Assembly (NCBI GenBank): GCA_006937955.1
Contig: SSNP01000011.1
Location: forward strand, 989,994-1,053,993
DNA from: Pachypanchax playfairii
Taxonomy: Eukaryota; Chordata; Actinopteri; Cyprinodontiformes; Aplocheilidae
Direction of reading: 5' to 3'
Length of the DNA: 64,000 bases
Shown: positions 1 through 12,000 of the stretch, one piece after another
How positions within the stretch are numbered: position 1 is the stretch's first letter
Layout: each line of letters opens with the position of its first letter
The notes under the pieces: model-generated
Told to the model about the DNA's origin: nothing
The model's input: only the letters and a program-made list of their open reading frames with translations
Database searches by the model: none
Position numbers and translations under genes: made by a program

Positions 1-22
1 CAGTCACGCTCCAAACTCCACT

Positions 23-1045
23 ATGGCCAAGACCAAAGAGCTGTCAAAGGACACCAGAAACAAAATTGTAGACCTTCACCAGGCTGGGAAGACTGAATCT
101 GCAATAGGTAAGCAGCTTGGTGTGAAGAAATCAACTGTGGGAGCAATTATTAGAAAATGGAAGACATACAAGACCACTGATAATCTCCCTCGATCTGGGG
201 CTCCACGCAAGATCTCACCCCGTGGGGTCAAAATGATCACAAGAACGGTGAGCAAAAATCCCAGAACCACACGGAGGGACCTAGTGAATGACCTGCAGAG
301 AGCTGGGACCAAAGTAACAAAGGCTACCATCAGTAACACACTACGCCGCCAGGGACTCAAATCCTGCAGTGCCAGACGTGTCCCCCTGCTGAAGCCAGGA
401 CACGTCCAGGCCCGTCTGCGGTTTGCTAGAGAGCATTTGGATGATCCAGAAGAGGATTGGGAGAACATCATATGGTCAGATGAAACCAAAATAGAACTTT
501 TTGGTAGAAACTCAACTTGTCGTGTTTGGAGGGGAAAGAATGCTGAGTTGGATCCAAAGAACACCATACCTACTGTAAAGCATGGGGGTGGAAACATCAT
601 GCTTTGGGGCTGTTTTTCTGCAAGGGGACCAGGACGACTGATCCGTGTAAAGGAAAGAATGAATGGGGCCATGTATCGTAAGATTTTGAGTGAAAACCTC
701 CTTCCATCAGCAAGGGCATTGAAAATGAGACGTGGCTGGGTCTTTCAGCATGACAATGATCCCAAACACACCGCCCGGGCAACGAAGGAGTGGCTTCGTA
801 AGAAGCATTTCAAGGTCCTGGAGTGGCCTAGCCAGTCTCCAGATCTCAACCCCATAGAAAATCTCTGGAGGGAGTTGAAAGTCCGTGTTGCCCAGCGTCA
901 GCCCCAAAACATCACTGCTCTAGAGGAGATCTGCATGGAGGAATGGGCCAAAATACCAGCAACAGTGTGTGAAAACCTTGTGAAGACTTACAGAAAACGT
1001 TTGACCTCTGTCATTGCCAACAAAGGCTATATAACAAAGTATTGA
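23..1045 (+). CDS. Tc1-family transposase, intact, 340 aa (copy 1)
   Basis: Cut-and-paste transposase that binds the terminal repeats and moves the element into TA sites. Residues 1-110 form the paired-type double helix-turn-helix DNA-binding region, with a basic linker around 59-69 (GAPRKISPRG). The catalytic triad is D153 (WSDETK), D244 (QHDNDPKH) and E279 (DLNPIENLW), with 34 residues between the last two, as in Tc1 (DD34E). Length and triad positions equal those I recall for Sleeping Beauty. There is no internal stop or frameshift. It differs from the copy at 39751 only at residue 117 (Ala here, Val there) and residue 270 (Ser here, Gly there). Gly or Ala at the second site seems more usual in WPxQSPDLNP motifs, so Ser270 may be a private mutation. 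The long open frame on the opposite strand (76-672) is a shadow. Confidence 0.96.
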   Translation: MAKTKELSKDTRNKIVDLHQAGKTESAIGKQLGVKKSTVGAIIRKWKTYKTTDNLPRSGAPRKISPRGVKMITRTVSKNPRTTRRDLVNDLQRAGTKVTKATISNTLRRQGLKSCSARRVPLLKPGHVQARLRFAREHLDDPEEDWENIIWSDETKIELFGRNSTCRVWRGKNAELDPKNTIPTVKHGGGNIMLWGCFSARGPGRLIRVKERMNGAMYRKILSENLLPSARALKMRRGWVFQHDNDPKHTARATKEWLRKKHFKVLEWPSQSPDLNPIENLWRELKVRVAQRQPQNITALEEICMEEWAKIPATVCENLVKTYRKRLTSVIANKGYITKY

Positions 1046-1061
1046 GATTAACTTTTGTTAT

Positions 1062-1261
1062 TGACCAAATACTTATTTTCCACCATAATTTGCAAATAAA
1101 TTCTTTAAAAATCAGACAATGTGATTTTCTGGATTTCTTTTCCTCATTTTGTCTCTCATAGTTGAGGTATACCTATGATGAAAATTACAGGCCTCTCTGA
1201 TCTTTTTAAGTGGGAGAACTTACACAATTGGTGGCTGGCTAAATACTTTTTTGCCCCACTG
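1062..1261. repeat. Right terminal inverted repeat of Tc1 copy 1
   Basis: 200-bp inverted repeat with an inner direct repeat (tgaccaaatactt, from 1062) and an outer one near 1236-1248. The outer repeat reads tggctaaatactt instead of tgactaaatactt in the other copy, a change at 1238 within a likely transposase-binding site. Confidence 0.85.
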
Positions 1262-1263
1262 TA

Positions 1264-1872
1264 AATATCAGCAGCATAAACTCATTGACCTGCCAGGCAG
1301 AAATAGAGAACAATCTTCATGATCACTCTCAGAGAAAAAGCTGCATAATCTTTTGCTTCAATACAATGAAAAATGCTTCTGGAATTTATAAAAATGTTTT
1401 TTTTCAAATAGAAAAAAAGGGATAAAATGGTAAATGTGTCTGTGTTTGAGTTTTATCTGAGCTAGTCTGCAAACAGCAGTTCAAAAGTATGACCGGAGCC
1501 ACGTGAACAGCAGAAAGTAATCAAGAAGGTTGTGAAATACTGTTTACTCTGGGTTCAGAGAAATGGCTTGTGGCCATTTCCGCACGCCCTCCTCCGTAAA
1601 CAAGGTTTGTTCCTAACAAGTAAAGCTGTTCCAGCATTTTCCAACTAAAAACACTTGAGAGGAGTGTCATCAGGTGGTTTCTACTGGTTGTGTTGTGGAT
1701 CATGTTATAGAAATGAATGGATTGCGTTCACATTTAGTTTGAACAGTAATCAGTTTGTCTTTTCTAGGAACTAAAACAAAACAATATATTTCTGTAAGTG
1801 TTAAAATGAAATTAAAGAAAGGTCTGTTATGTATATTTCTGTATCTGTTTAATCTTTTTGAGGCACACTCAC
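1264..1872. other. Noncoding stretch, probably ulk1 intron
   Basis: Lies between Tc1 copy 1 and the last visible ulk1 exon. I looked on the minus strand for the next kinase exon (expected to encode a SSPQDLRLFYEKN-like segment) and did not find it, so it should lie left of the window. AT-rich, nothing else recognised. Confidence 0.5.
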
Positions 1873-4800
1873 ATGAAACGGGGATTTTCCAGTCAGACAC
1901 TGGTACACAATAGTACCTATGCTCCACAGGTCGGCTTTGGCATCATAGTTCTGGGACATGATGACCTCGGGAGCCTGTGTGTAAACAAACAAAGCTTACA
2001 GCCTTGAGACACAGTGACATGACGGCCTGATGGTGCCAGCGTAAACTCACCATGTACATGGGAGAACCACACAGTGTGGCAGCCATAGCGTTTGTCTGGA
2101 GGTGTCGCGCAAACCCAAAATCCGCTGGAGAGTTAGCAAAATAAGATACATGCAAATTGAATCTGACACGAAGTGAAGCTTTTATTTATAATGCGCAATT
2201 TCAAGCTGAAGTTTTTACCGATTTTGATGCAGGTATTGATGGACCTGCGTCCCTCTGGGTGGCAGAGTAAAATGTTTTGGGGTTTAAGGTCTCTGTGAAG
2301 GATGTCTTTGCTCTGTAGCACTTTCATGGCCTGCGCAATCTGCTGCACGAATACACGGATGGTGTCTTCACTAAGTGTGCCTTTGGCTGTTGGTAAAAGA
2401 AAGTTTATAAGAGGCCAACCACCATGATATAAAACTACATATATATACATTGTTTGGAAATTGAAATCAAAGATATCTGACATTTGAGAAGCCACTCATC
2501 TCTCTCGATATATCAGTGTATCTTGCTGCCATGTTATTCCAGCAGAGCACAGTGACAGATGGCTGAAGCCATGTGGAAGCTCCCTCAAGCTTGCCAAATG
2601 TGACAGAATGTGGTGCTGCAATTAGCTATATATGTGTCTCAGTCGTAAGGACTTGTAAACTTCACAACACAGACATGAGTGTTAGTGTCACATTGTAAAA
2701 AAGATGGTTTGAAATTTCTGATTCAATTAATTTAGCAGTGAAATCCCAGAATGAAAACCAGTTCAGTAGTTTAGTAGAGAGATCATTTACCTACAAATCT
2801 GTCCAACTCTAAAGCCATATATATGTGGTTCCAAGCCACGAGCTTAAATCCTATTTTTACATTTAAAAAGAAGCATGTCCCGTCTCTTTACCAGAAAGCT
2901 TTGTTTTTCTTGTTAAGTAGTTCTTTAAGGTCACTGGTGAACCAGGGTTTGTTATTGGGAAGCTCGACACTGTCCTGATGGGACAACGTTGTCCACACAG
3001 ACATTTAAATAGTCAGTCATAGCGTTAATGTCCTCTCCATGTGGCTCACAGAGTGCATCCAAGTCTGTAGCCTCAGAACGTCATCACATATCTGATGGTG
3101 GTGGTTGTAACAACACTGATTCTTTAATGTAGTCTTTAATTTCCTTAAATCAGACCCAGTTAAGGATGAAATCACTCACATGGAATTAAAGGACCATGAG
3201 GACCAAACAAAATGTTCTGACTCAGTGGGTGGGATTTTGATTTGTGGAAAGATTCAGAATTTCTCTTTTCCAAATGTCCCACTCTCAACACGCAGAGTTC
3301 TGAGCTGAGAAACGTGATTGTTATAAATAAAAAGCAACTGGAGTTTGAAATGAACGACTTGGCTGTCAGGTCAACAGGATCTTCCCTTGTGCTCTCAAAT
3401 GAGCTACTGTCATGAGAATGTGCTTAAACATATTTAAATGGCTGTGTGCCGAAAACTCGTTCTCTTCACATCGATTCTTCTCCTGAATCGATTTTGTGTT
3501 CAGAAAGAGAGAAACCCTCAGAAACAACAGATTCTTGATCTGATTCTTAATTTTCTGCCATAGTAGTTGCTTTGTTTACATCTTCCGTTCCTGTGTTTTT
3601 GTCACTTCCGGTAAATGTGCCTTCCTCAAAATTGTGCAGTGATTCCATAAATATGCATATTTGAGACATTACTGGAAATCACATCCTAGTTTATAAGGAA
3701 AACTGGCTACTGGGTATGTAATATTAATTGTTATGAAGAAGTAAAAGAACATAAATAACGTGTCAGAGACACTTTAAACGTCCTCTTTCTTCTTCTCTTT
3801 ACTCACTCTATATCCTTGTCTTTTCCATCTTAACTTGTTAGGTATTTGGGGTCTCAATTTTAATATTATTTGAAAGATAAAAAAGAAAAGAAGCAAGAAA
3901 TCCTCTACTAATATCATAGAGCTACCCCAACAAGCTGCCACCATGTGTAGCTTTATTCCAGAACAGAGCTGATACAGAGCTAAAATACCTCTTTTGTTTT
4001 AATACCTGAAAATGTCAGTCTGCATGTTTTGTGCCAAACTTACTGTGAAGATACTCTGCCAGATCCCCTCCATTGCAGTACTGAAAAGACAGGAAAGACA
4101 AGTCTTAACAGATGTCCTAATGCAGCTTTTTTTTATTTGAAATACCGTAATTTTGCACAACTCACCTCCATTATGAGATACACACATCCTCCCATCTCCT
4201 GTTAAAAACAACCACACAAAAGGCGCTTAATTGTTTGGATTTCTGCTGCACTGATAAATATTTATCTGATAATTGTTTTGACAGAAGAGTAAACAGATGT
4301 GAAATTATTTAAATTACTACGAGACACTTTATTCATGAAGAGAGATGTGAAATGATACCAAACAATTCCCCAGCAGCAGCTGCACTGACGGTTACACAAC
4401 AAGTGACAACACCTCATGCATTAAACCAAGCCGACTGTTTTCTGGCCCGTCACATTAACTTGGAGGCCTGAAACTGGATCCTCTGTCCAGGTCTTGGATC
4501 CCTGAATCATCCAGGACCCTTTCCAAATTCAGCACTCCTCGTCAGTACCATTAAAAATAATCACAGAGCAGTTAGGTGACATCAAGTCACGCAAAAAAAA
4601 AAAAAGGTGAGAAGTTTTTGGTGTCTGCTCCACTTGATGGAAAATAAGTTGCCTAACCAAGTAAGATCTGTTTTGGAAAAGTGTTTACCTCTTGTGCACA
4701 TGCTTAAAACCACCTGATGGTAACCATAGTTCAACAACAGAATAAAGACGGTCAAATAAAGGTGATACTCCCAGGAAACAAGATGCAGCTTTGTCATTAG

Positions 4801-5625
4801 CTGTGCGTGCCACTGTGTTTCTACTGTGAAACACTTGAGAGTTTCATAAGCCATTGTTTAACCTCCTTCACCCTCCCATCTGTCACACATAGAGAGCGAT
4901 CAGCTCAGCCATGTCTGCAGTCTGGCAGGTGTCAACAGGTCATAAGAAGAACACACACTCAAACAGGGCACAATTACATCGAACAGATGGTTAATGTTGT
5001 GTGATAAATGAGACCTGCTAGGTTAAACAGACAGGTAGGCTACAGCATTACTCGTACTTTATTAGTATCATTTACACATGCAGATATGTGAAATGAGAAG
5101 TTTGCTGATATGCCATCATCTGTCAAAAGACTCTCCAGTATCATCTCATGTCTGTGGATTTTTCAGAGGGTGTTGAAAGTTCTATGGAGATGCAAATGAG
5201 ACAGGATGGAGACAGAAACATGATCCTACCTGGTAATCAAGTAGCCGAACAATGTTTTCATGCTTCAGTTCCTAGAAGAGGTGTGAAAAACATTTTGGTT
5301 GAGGTTCTGTTGATGACTGATACAAAAAATGTTAGCATTAAAAAGATGATGCCATACCTTTAATATTTTTATTTCTTTCCCAAGCAAAGCCTGGGATTTG
5401 GCAAAGTTTTTCTTGTTGATACATTTTATAGCAACTTCCCATTCACGTCTCTTGAAAAGTAAACAGAAAAGAGAAACGTTAATATAAACACATCATATAA
5501 ATATCCAAATAAATTGTTTCAAATATGAAAGTTACCTCTTTGTGTCTGCCTTTGAACACAACCGCAAACGCACCATGGCCAATCAAGTCTTTCCTGTTGA
5601 ACTCAAACTTCCCAACAGACTCCAT
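1873..5625 (-). CDS. ulk1: ulk1-like serine/threonine kinase, N-terminal part (8 coding exons; gene runs off the left edge)
   Basis: Start of the autophagy-initiating kinase ULK1 (Atg1 family), which phosphorylates ATG13, FIP200 and Beclin-complex proteins. Coding exons in order: 5536-5625, 5358-5450, 5230-5271, 4166-4198, 4044-4080, 2219-2386, 2051-2124, 1873-1974. They total 639 bases, or 213 codons, in one frame with GT-AG borders. The protein begins MESVGKFEFNRKDLIGHGAF. Visible parts are the glycine-rich loop GHGAFAVVF, the ATP-site lysine K39 (EVAIKC), the catalytic loop HRDLKPQN with D131, DFG with D156, the activation loop TLCGSPMYMAPE with T171, and a run to GKSPFH. The N-terminus (VGKFEF.RKDLIGHGAF) favours ULK1 over ULK2 (recalled as VGDFEYSKRDLVGHG). 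I cannot tell teleost ulk1a from ulk1b. The rest of the kinase domain, the linker and the MIT-like C-terminus are not in the window. Confidence 0.93.
2880..3185 (-). mobile_element. LINE remnant (RT-coding fragment, broken)
   Basis: Inside the ulk1 intron 2387-4043. The minus strand translates in pieces to residues such as YLNVCVDNVVPSGQ, which resemble a YINFCVDNxVPxxTVRCFxNNKPW motif I recall from fish L2/Rex-like LINE polyproteins. Stops interrupt it. Family assignment is from memory. Confidence 0.45.
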
Positions 5626-6405
5626 CGTGAGTTAAAAAATATAAATATTACAGGAAAGTATCGGAGCAGCTTCCAGAGGCTGATTTTAAAACTCTACCAG
5701 AGGAACAGTCCCACACCACAACACGGGTAAATCCCATTTCATAGGAAAAAACTGTTGGATTCACACTGAATGTTTGATCATGGTTGAGATTATCGATGGC
5801 GACATTAAAGTATATCAATACAAAAAGTTGGTACGTAGTAAAAACCACAGATTAATAAAGAAGATAAAATGTTAGCGGACAATTTAGCGAGTCCCGGCCG
5901 CTTCTCTAAAACTGTCACACGGTCAAAAATAGCGTAAGAGCTACTGCGGGTAATTTGTTTTTAAACACTACTCAGACATTGTTGTTGTCACCTTTCTTAA
6001 CCATGCGCGAGCTGTTTAGTCTCTCAGTGAGCACGCGCAGACACAAAGCCAGCGTTTCCTCAATGACGCATTCAGGTACAATCTTAAATTCAAGTTTCAC
6101 CGTCTCACCGTCTTCCTTTGGCTGTAGTTTATTTGTAGGTTATTTTTAAAACAGCTGTGGTAGGTTTATGTTTTAGACTCCCACAAAATTGTTTATTATG
6201 AGTAAATTAAGCATGTGAAAAGGCAAAATATTCTTCCACCGCTACACAGACGCTGTTTGACAAATGATTTGTACAAAATATAAACTGCATAAGCACTCGG
6301 AGAGAGAAGAACTCCACCTAAAAGCCTCAAATTTACACCAATAATTAACCTGAATGTTTTTTTTAACCAAGCAACTGGAAAACTAATTGTTTCATGCACA
6401 TGTTA
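5626..6405. promoter_or_regulatory. ulk1 5' UTR and presumed promoter
   Basis: The sequence immediately upstream (in minus orientation) of the ulk1 start codon. It contains the most CpG-rich bases in the vicinity around 5880-6065 (gtcccggccgc, gcgcgagc, acgcgcag). No TATA box or transcription start can be assigned by eye. Confidence 0.35.
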
Positions 6406-6610
6406 AAAACAGCCCTATCTCACAATGATGAAGACTATAAAGAATTATAGGTTGAAACAGTGATCCAGCTCATCTCCAAAATCTAATTAATTCTGACCTT
6501 TCCTGAAAATTGAAGCAAAAACTATCCATAGGTTTTCATCATCTTGCAAACAAACAAACAAACAAACAAATAAATCTTGGTGAAAACATTACCTCCATCA
6601 AGGTAGTTTA
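6405..6610 (+). repeat. Interspersed fish repeat (RTE-tail-like)
   Basis: Reads ...ctcacaatgatgaagactat...cagtgatccagct...gacctttcctgaaaat...gaaaacattacctcc. The same phrase order recurs at 56990-57215, so this is a dispersed repeat. It includes a short (aaac)n run at 6549-6570. I recall similar text as the tail of RTE-type elements in many fishes. Confidence 0.5.
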
Positions 6611-8200
6611 AACCAACTCTATGCATGCACCTGACTGTAATCACATATTCCTTTAATTTTAGCAGAAACTATAGAATCACAGACTCACGAGTCACGTTTC
6701 TTTTGTTTGGAAGAAAATGATTGTTTCTTTGTTGTAAAAAAAAACAAAACAGACAATAGATTAAATATACAATGAACACATTTATAAATAGTTTGTATTT
6801 ATGTATACATGATCACTAGGGAAAGTGGCATCATACAAAATGCAACATTATTTGTTAGCGCAGGTTGCGCAACAAACACTTTGAAGTATTGTTATACTGC
6901 AAACCCCTGTCAGAATGGGTTCAAATTTAGATAAATCACTTGCATCTACACTAAATTACCACCCAAATGGTATGAATGACATAACTACAGGACAGTCTCC
7001 TATGAGCCAAACAAATGTGATCAAAATGGTCAAAATTATGCAGTAAAGAAAAGTTCTTTTGTAATAAGCAGTTTTTAATAGAGATAATTGGAAGCACAAA
7101 CCAAAGTACCATTAGATTACAATAATTAAAATCTACATGGAAGCTCATCAATAGTAAAATATTTCATTTAAACCTGACATAAAAAGGCAGTGTAGAGAGA
7201 CAGTAAATAAGAAACCATGTTGGTACAGTGTGACATGAAAGATATTTTAAAACAGGGAAAGTCACAACAAAAACAAAAAAGAAAAATAGAACAAAAAATA
7301 TTGGAGAAATAGAACATAATATTAATTATTTCTCGTTAGGTCTAAGATGTGGCAGAAGAGGCAGCTCATAACTTCCAGGAGGAAAAACACACAACGACAC
7401 CATCACACAGTTTGAAGAAGACACAATAAAATAATCGCAAAATAAATAAATACACTATATCAAAGTTAAATTCACTGTTATACCATCCAAATGGTACAAA
7501 GCCATTATCATGTGCTGTCCCCAAAACAGGATTAAAGCTGTGTGAATTATGTGATTATTATAGATGGAAATCATGATAAAATCTACGCGCTGTCATTTGT
7601 GATGATAAAAACATGTGACAGCTTGTTTTTAAAGCATAAAATTAACACTGTATTTAAAAAATAATCTCTTTGACTTCTTGGTCTGTTTTTGCTTAGTTAC
7701 ACTCAAGCATATTTACAAATTAGCTGAGGCTAAAAATCTCTTTTTATTGATGCAACAATTATACATGAGCAAAGCCAGAGACGTCCACACCTGTCAAGGC
7801 TTTTTAAAACTGCTTTCAGGAGTTATTCTCTTCATTAAGGTCAGCAAGCCACCTCATTCAATCCCTGTGATATGGATCTTGGTGCCATTTTGGATTTAAA
7901 ACTAAATCTCAAAAGAAAAAAAAAATGTTTTTTTTTCCAATCAGTAGGTATTGAAAAGGTTTATTTTAATCAGAAAAATACAATATATTGATCTTATAAT
8001 AAACTTAATTAATTAAAAGTTGGATGTTTGCACCTCTTTGTGTTTGTTAACTACTCCAGACATCAAACGTCACACCCTCTGCTTTCATCTAATAAAGAAC
8101 AGAATTAAGGTATTTCTTTGTTTGTTTCACACATCTGGTATACTTCGCTGTTCTTATTCTGGCACCAAAACTCCAAGATCTATTCACTCCTAAATCAATA
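6611..8200. other. Intergenic, no gene seen
   Basis: AT-rich sequence between ulk1 (start 5625) and the 3' end of adgrd1 (stop 9020). A possible adgrd1 polyadenylation signal in minus orientation (tttatt on plus) is at 7960-7965, but it is about 1 kb from the stop and unproven. Confidence 0.4.
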
Positions 8201-8202
8201 AC

Positions 8203-8400
8203 GTCAGCTGTGGCTCAGTGAGTAGAGCGGTTGTCTTCCAATCGGAAGGCTGGCGGATCGATCCCTTTGATACATGTTGAAGTGTCCACAGGCAAGACAC
8301 TGAACCACATGTAGCCCCCAGATTTACATATCGGTTTGTGTGACTGGGTAAGTGTGAAACTTGAAACGTACTATACAAATACAGAACATTTAATATCCAA
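8203..8400 (+). repeat. tRNA-derived SINE
   Basis: Starts with a tRNA-like head: box A-like tggctcagtgagtagagc at 8211 and box B ggatcgatcc at 8255-8264. The body (gttgaagtgtccacaggcaagacactgaacc) is one I recall from teleost SINEs. It lies in the adgrd1-ulk1 intergenic region and is not a functional tRNA gene. Confidence 0.65.
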
Positions 8401-9019
8401 AGAACATTGGGTTTTGAAACTATCTCAAACAGTGTTATTACTGTAAATTAAACTGACTTCACTGAACAGTTTTCACATGCTTTTTAAACACATTTTTATA
8501 TATTTTCATTAAGCCTATAAAAATAAATGCACTTTAATCACAGAAGCTATTTTTGTCACAAGTTTCGCCTACCTGCCTGTGACTTACATTGGTTTAAACT
8601 CTGAATGTGGGTTTTTGCATATTTTGCTTTACCTTCTTTATATGAAAACTATTACACGTATTTATCAAACAGACATGAACTTTTTATCAGTCTTGTCATG
8701 AATCTCTCCATAAAACATAAAAAAACCAAAATAAAATGACCAGGTGCAACAGACGAAACACCAAACAAGGCAAACTAGAGTTAAGAAAAATAGTTTCTTT
8801 TCTTAAGAAAATAGCAAAGCACAGTCTTAAGATTCTGCTTGTCTTTGAAGGTGAAAATACAATTCAAATCACCTCCTTTAGTAAAACCTTCGTTGAAGTT
8901 GATCAGTGTCCATTTCATTTTATCACACATAGGAAATATGCTCTGACCAGCGTTTGCCATTCCACACGACTGAGCCCCAAAATGCTCTCTGCCTCAAACA
9001 CAAACTGTAACTGTACTTT

Positions 9020-12000
9020 CTACACAGCCGAGAAGTCGATACGGTTTGCTGAGTTGGTGCTTTTGTCCCATGTGTGCATCTTAGTGGGAGTCACACCCTC
9101 TTTGTTTCCATTCATCTGCATCAAAGGATTAGAAAACAGAGTATAAGATATTTCACAGACAGTTTGCTGGTGGTATTGTTTTATCATCAGCACTCACAAT
9201 GTCAGAGTTGAACGGTTTGACGTTGATGTTTCGGATGGAGCTGCTGGTGAGAGACCACACTTTGGTTTTGTGTTTGAAAGCAGCTCTGACCTACAGAAAG
9301 AAGCACATTTAAATATTTATTGTGTGATGAGCAAGACAGAAGGTTTTCTTGTTTATTGGAGCTTTTTTCAGATAACTAAAACACAGAAAAAAATATTACG
9401 ATACCTCAGAGTTGAGAAGACAGTGAAACAAGAAAACAAAGAATCCCTGAAATATAAAAACAAAGACCAAAACACTTTCAGCAAAATCAGCAGCAAATGT
9501 TTAGCAGATGGAAATATCAAACAGTGATGATCTTACTTGTAATGAGTTGAATATAGCAAAGATATATAAGAATGGCAAAGAATGTGTGTTGACAGCAAGA
9601 ACGCCGAAGATCCAGGAAATGCCAAGAATGGGCAGGAGCACAGCCACTGCTTTGGCTGTCAGCCTTGAACCAAAACAAGGGAGAAGTGTCATTCTAACAA
9701 TAGCTTCTATAAAATAAATATGCAACATATTTAAAAGAATGTTGTCATGGAAACAATCTCACTTGACTGCATTGGCATCACCATGAACCTTGTAATTCTC
9801 CCCGCTGATTCGAGATATGATTCTAGTCACAGATATCAGGATGCCAATGTTCACCTGTTCAACAAAAAGTTAATAAATATCAAGTACATCGACAAACCCA
9901 AACCGCGGTAGATCATCTTCCAACTGATGACAAAGCGACCCTCAGACAATATTTGTTTCATAAAATTCTTACCACAATAACGAAAAGAGCAGGTGCCACA
10001 AACGCCCAAATGGCTCCCGTCTTCAGCGATAACCAGCAACTGAATCAGTGACAGAAGAAACAGGAAAATGGGATTTAAAGTGGTTCCCTCCCATAAAGGT
10101 TTTAATGTAAATATTGAAATGTCATGCAGTCAAATTACAAAGTTTCAAACAGCATTAAACACAGCTGCCTCCAATTTCTTTCACGGGTGATGTCATTCGC
10201 CTATAATGGCTTCAACTAAATTAAGTGATCTCACATGTGCAGGTCAAACTTACTTGTCACCATAACTGTCGAAGGCTGAAGTGACGGACACAAGGCAGAT
10301 CACCAGTGGAGAACCTGGCAGGGGCGGAGTCACATATTTACTAATGTAACAGTAAATAGAGATTATAGGTTCTGTTAATTAAGTTCAGTGACTATATAAA
10401 AAATATACATACAGTACTTAATTTCTGTATGTAACTAAACTTACAGTAAGATAAAGTTTCTTTAATGTTTAATATCTTGTTTTATATTTTTCAGATATTG
10501 TGAAAACCTTTGATAGGTTTCTTTAAAGAAACAATCAAGTCTTAAAAGTGCCAGTGAGTATTCCTTGGTAGATTTAATGTTTGTATGCTATCAAATTTAA
10601 TGAAGAAATAAGTCCTGAGATAATCGTTTTCACTGACTCAGGATCTTTAAAAAAATCTCCACAGAGTACCTTTAAGATCTTGGTGCACCTACTAGTCGTT
10701 CAGCATTTGTTGTATTCATTTTTCTTTGCTACAAATTCCACATTTTCTTGAAAACAGCCCTTTATACTTTAATGTGCCCCTAGAAAATGCTGCACTACTT
10801 TGAAGAAATCAGACTGCAAAAAGCAGTTTGCAAACAGCTTACCATCAAATATTACTCTACATATTTTGCACAAGATGACACGAAATGAAAAGTTACTCTA
10901 GCTATTAAAAGGTCATAAAGCTTGTTTTACTTAATAGGTTTAGGGATTAAAGGGTGTTTACATACAATCCAGCAGTTAAAGACAGTGTATTTATTATCAG
11001 CATCTGTTAAATTTCTAAAGGTCTCTACGATAAAAAAAAGTAAACGTGATACTAGATTAACTCAAGGCAGATTAACTGAACATTGCCCCAATAAGTAGCA
11101 TCGGATTAAACCCATATACTGAAGATGGATTAAACAAGAGGTTAGTTCAAATAATATAAAAACCTCAGTCAGTCAAGAAGGCATGCATCTCCATTGTATC
11201 AAAGGCCTACCCCAACCGATGCCATAGTAGTAAAAATGTTTGCTGTTTTCAGAGCCGAACACCTTCACCACCATGCTGTAGAGATGGAGGCCTTCCACCA
11301 GCATCCAGGCAAAAGCACTCAGAAAGAAGAAGTGAAGCAGGAACGCCATGACTCGACAAGAAAGCTGGGACCACAGAAAAAAAAAACTTTTACTATTAAA
11401 ACTATTAGCTGTTTTTATAAATTGTCTTCTAGAATTTCCTCTATATTTGTTTCGTTCACCTTAAACGTTGTCACCTGGAAACACACTGTGAGTTTACTTA
11501 TTTTTAAAATCCTCTACACAACATCACATCATCTTGTCAATAATTCTACAAGCATCACAACACTTCTTTTTGTGTGCGGTTATTTAGTTATCCATCCCAG
11601 TTTTATTTACAAGGTGTTGTGCAGTGCACCAACCGTGCCCGGGTCAAAGCGAGCGCTGATGAGCAGTAAGATCTCAGCCACCAGGATGGCGAAGGACAAG
11701 TTGGCATGGATGTGATAGCGCTGGTTACGGATGGTACTAACTGACCTGCAGAGCAGTAAAATGATGTCAACTTACAGAGGAACCTCAGTTCTAAAACACA
11801 TAATCAGATGTGTCCAAAATAACACCCAAACCCCAAATAACACGTGTGTGCAAATCGATTATTTAAATAAAGAGTGTAATGATTGATGATAAAAAAATAA
11901 ATGATGAAACATGATGATGTCACTGTAACTGATAGATAAAACTCACGAAAGGATGGCGAAAGTAACCAGAGTGATGGCAAGGCAAAAGATGGAGATGGAA

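Larger units (their letters stand above)
1..1261 (+). mobile_element. Tc1/mariner transposon, copy 1 (left end outside window)
   Basis: The right part of a DD34E Tc1 element. It includes the whole transposase reading frame and a 200-bp right terminal inverted repeat at 1062-1261, which ends in cccactg followed by the TA target dinucleotide at 1262-1263. By alignment with the full copy at 39388-40989, about 340 bases of its left end lie before the window. I noticed four substitutions relative to that copy over the shared 1.26 kb, so both insertions are young. It lies within the continuation of the ulk1-like gene (probably an intron), antisense to that gene. Confidence 0.95.

Noticed and set aside
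76..672. 198-aa open frame antisense to the Tc1 transposase (and its twin at 39804-40400)
   Set aside because: Mirror of a real coding sequence with no domain of its own; present only because the sense frame is intact.
8203..8275. tRNA-like sequence with A and B boxes
   Set aside because: Continues into a known type of SINE body, and a full cloverleaf cannot be drawn; not a functional tRNA gene.
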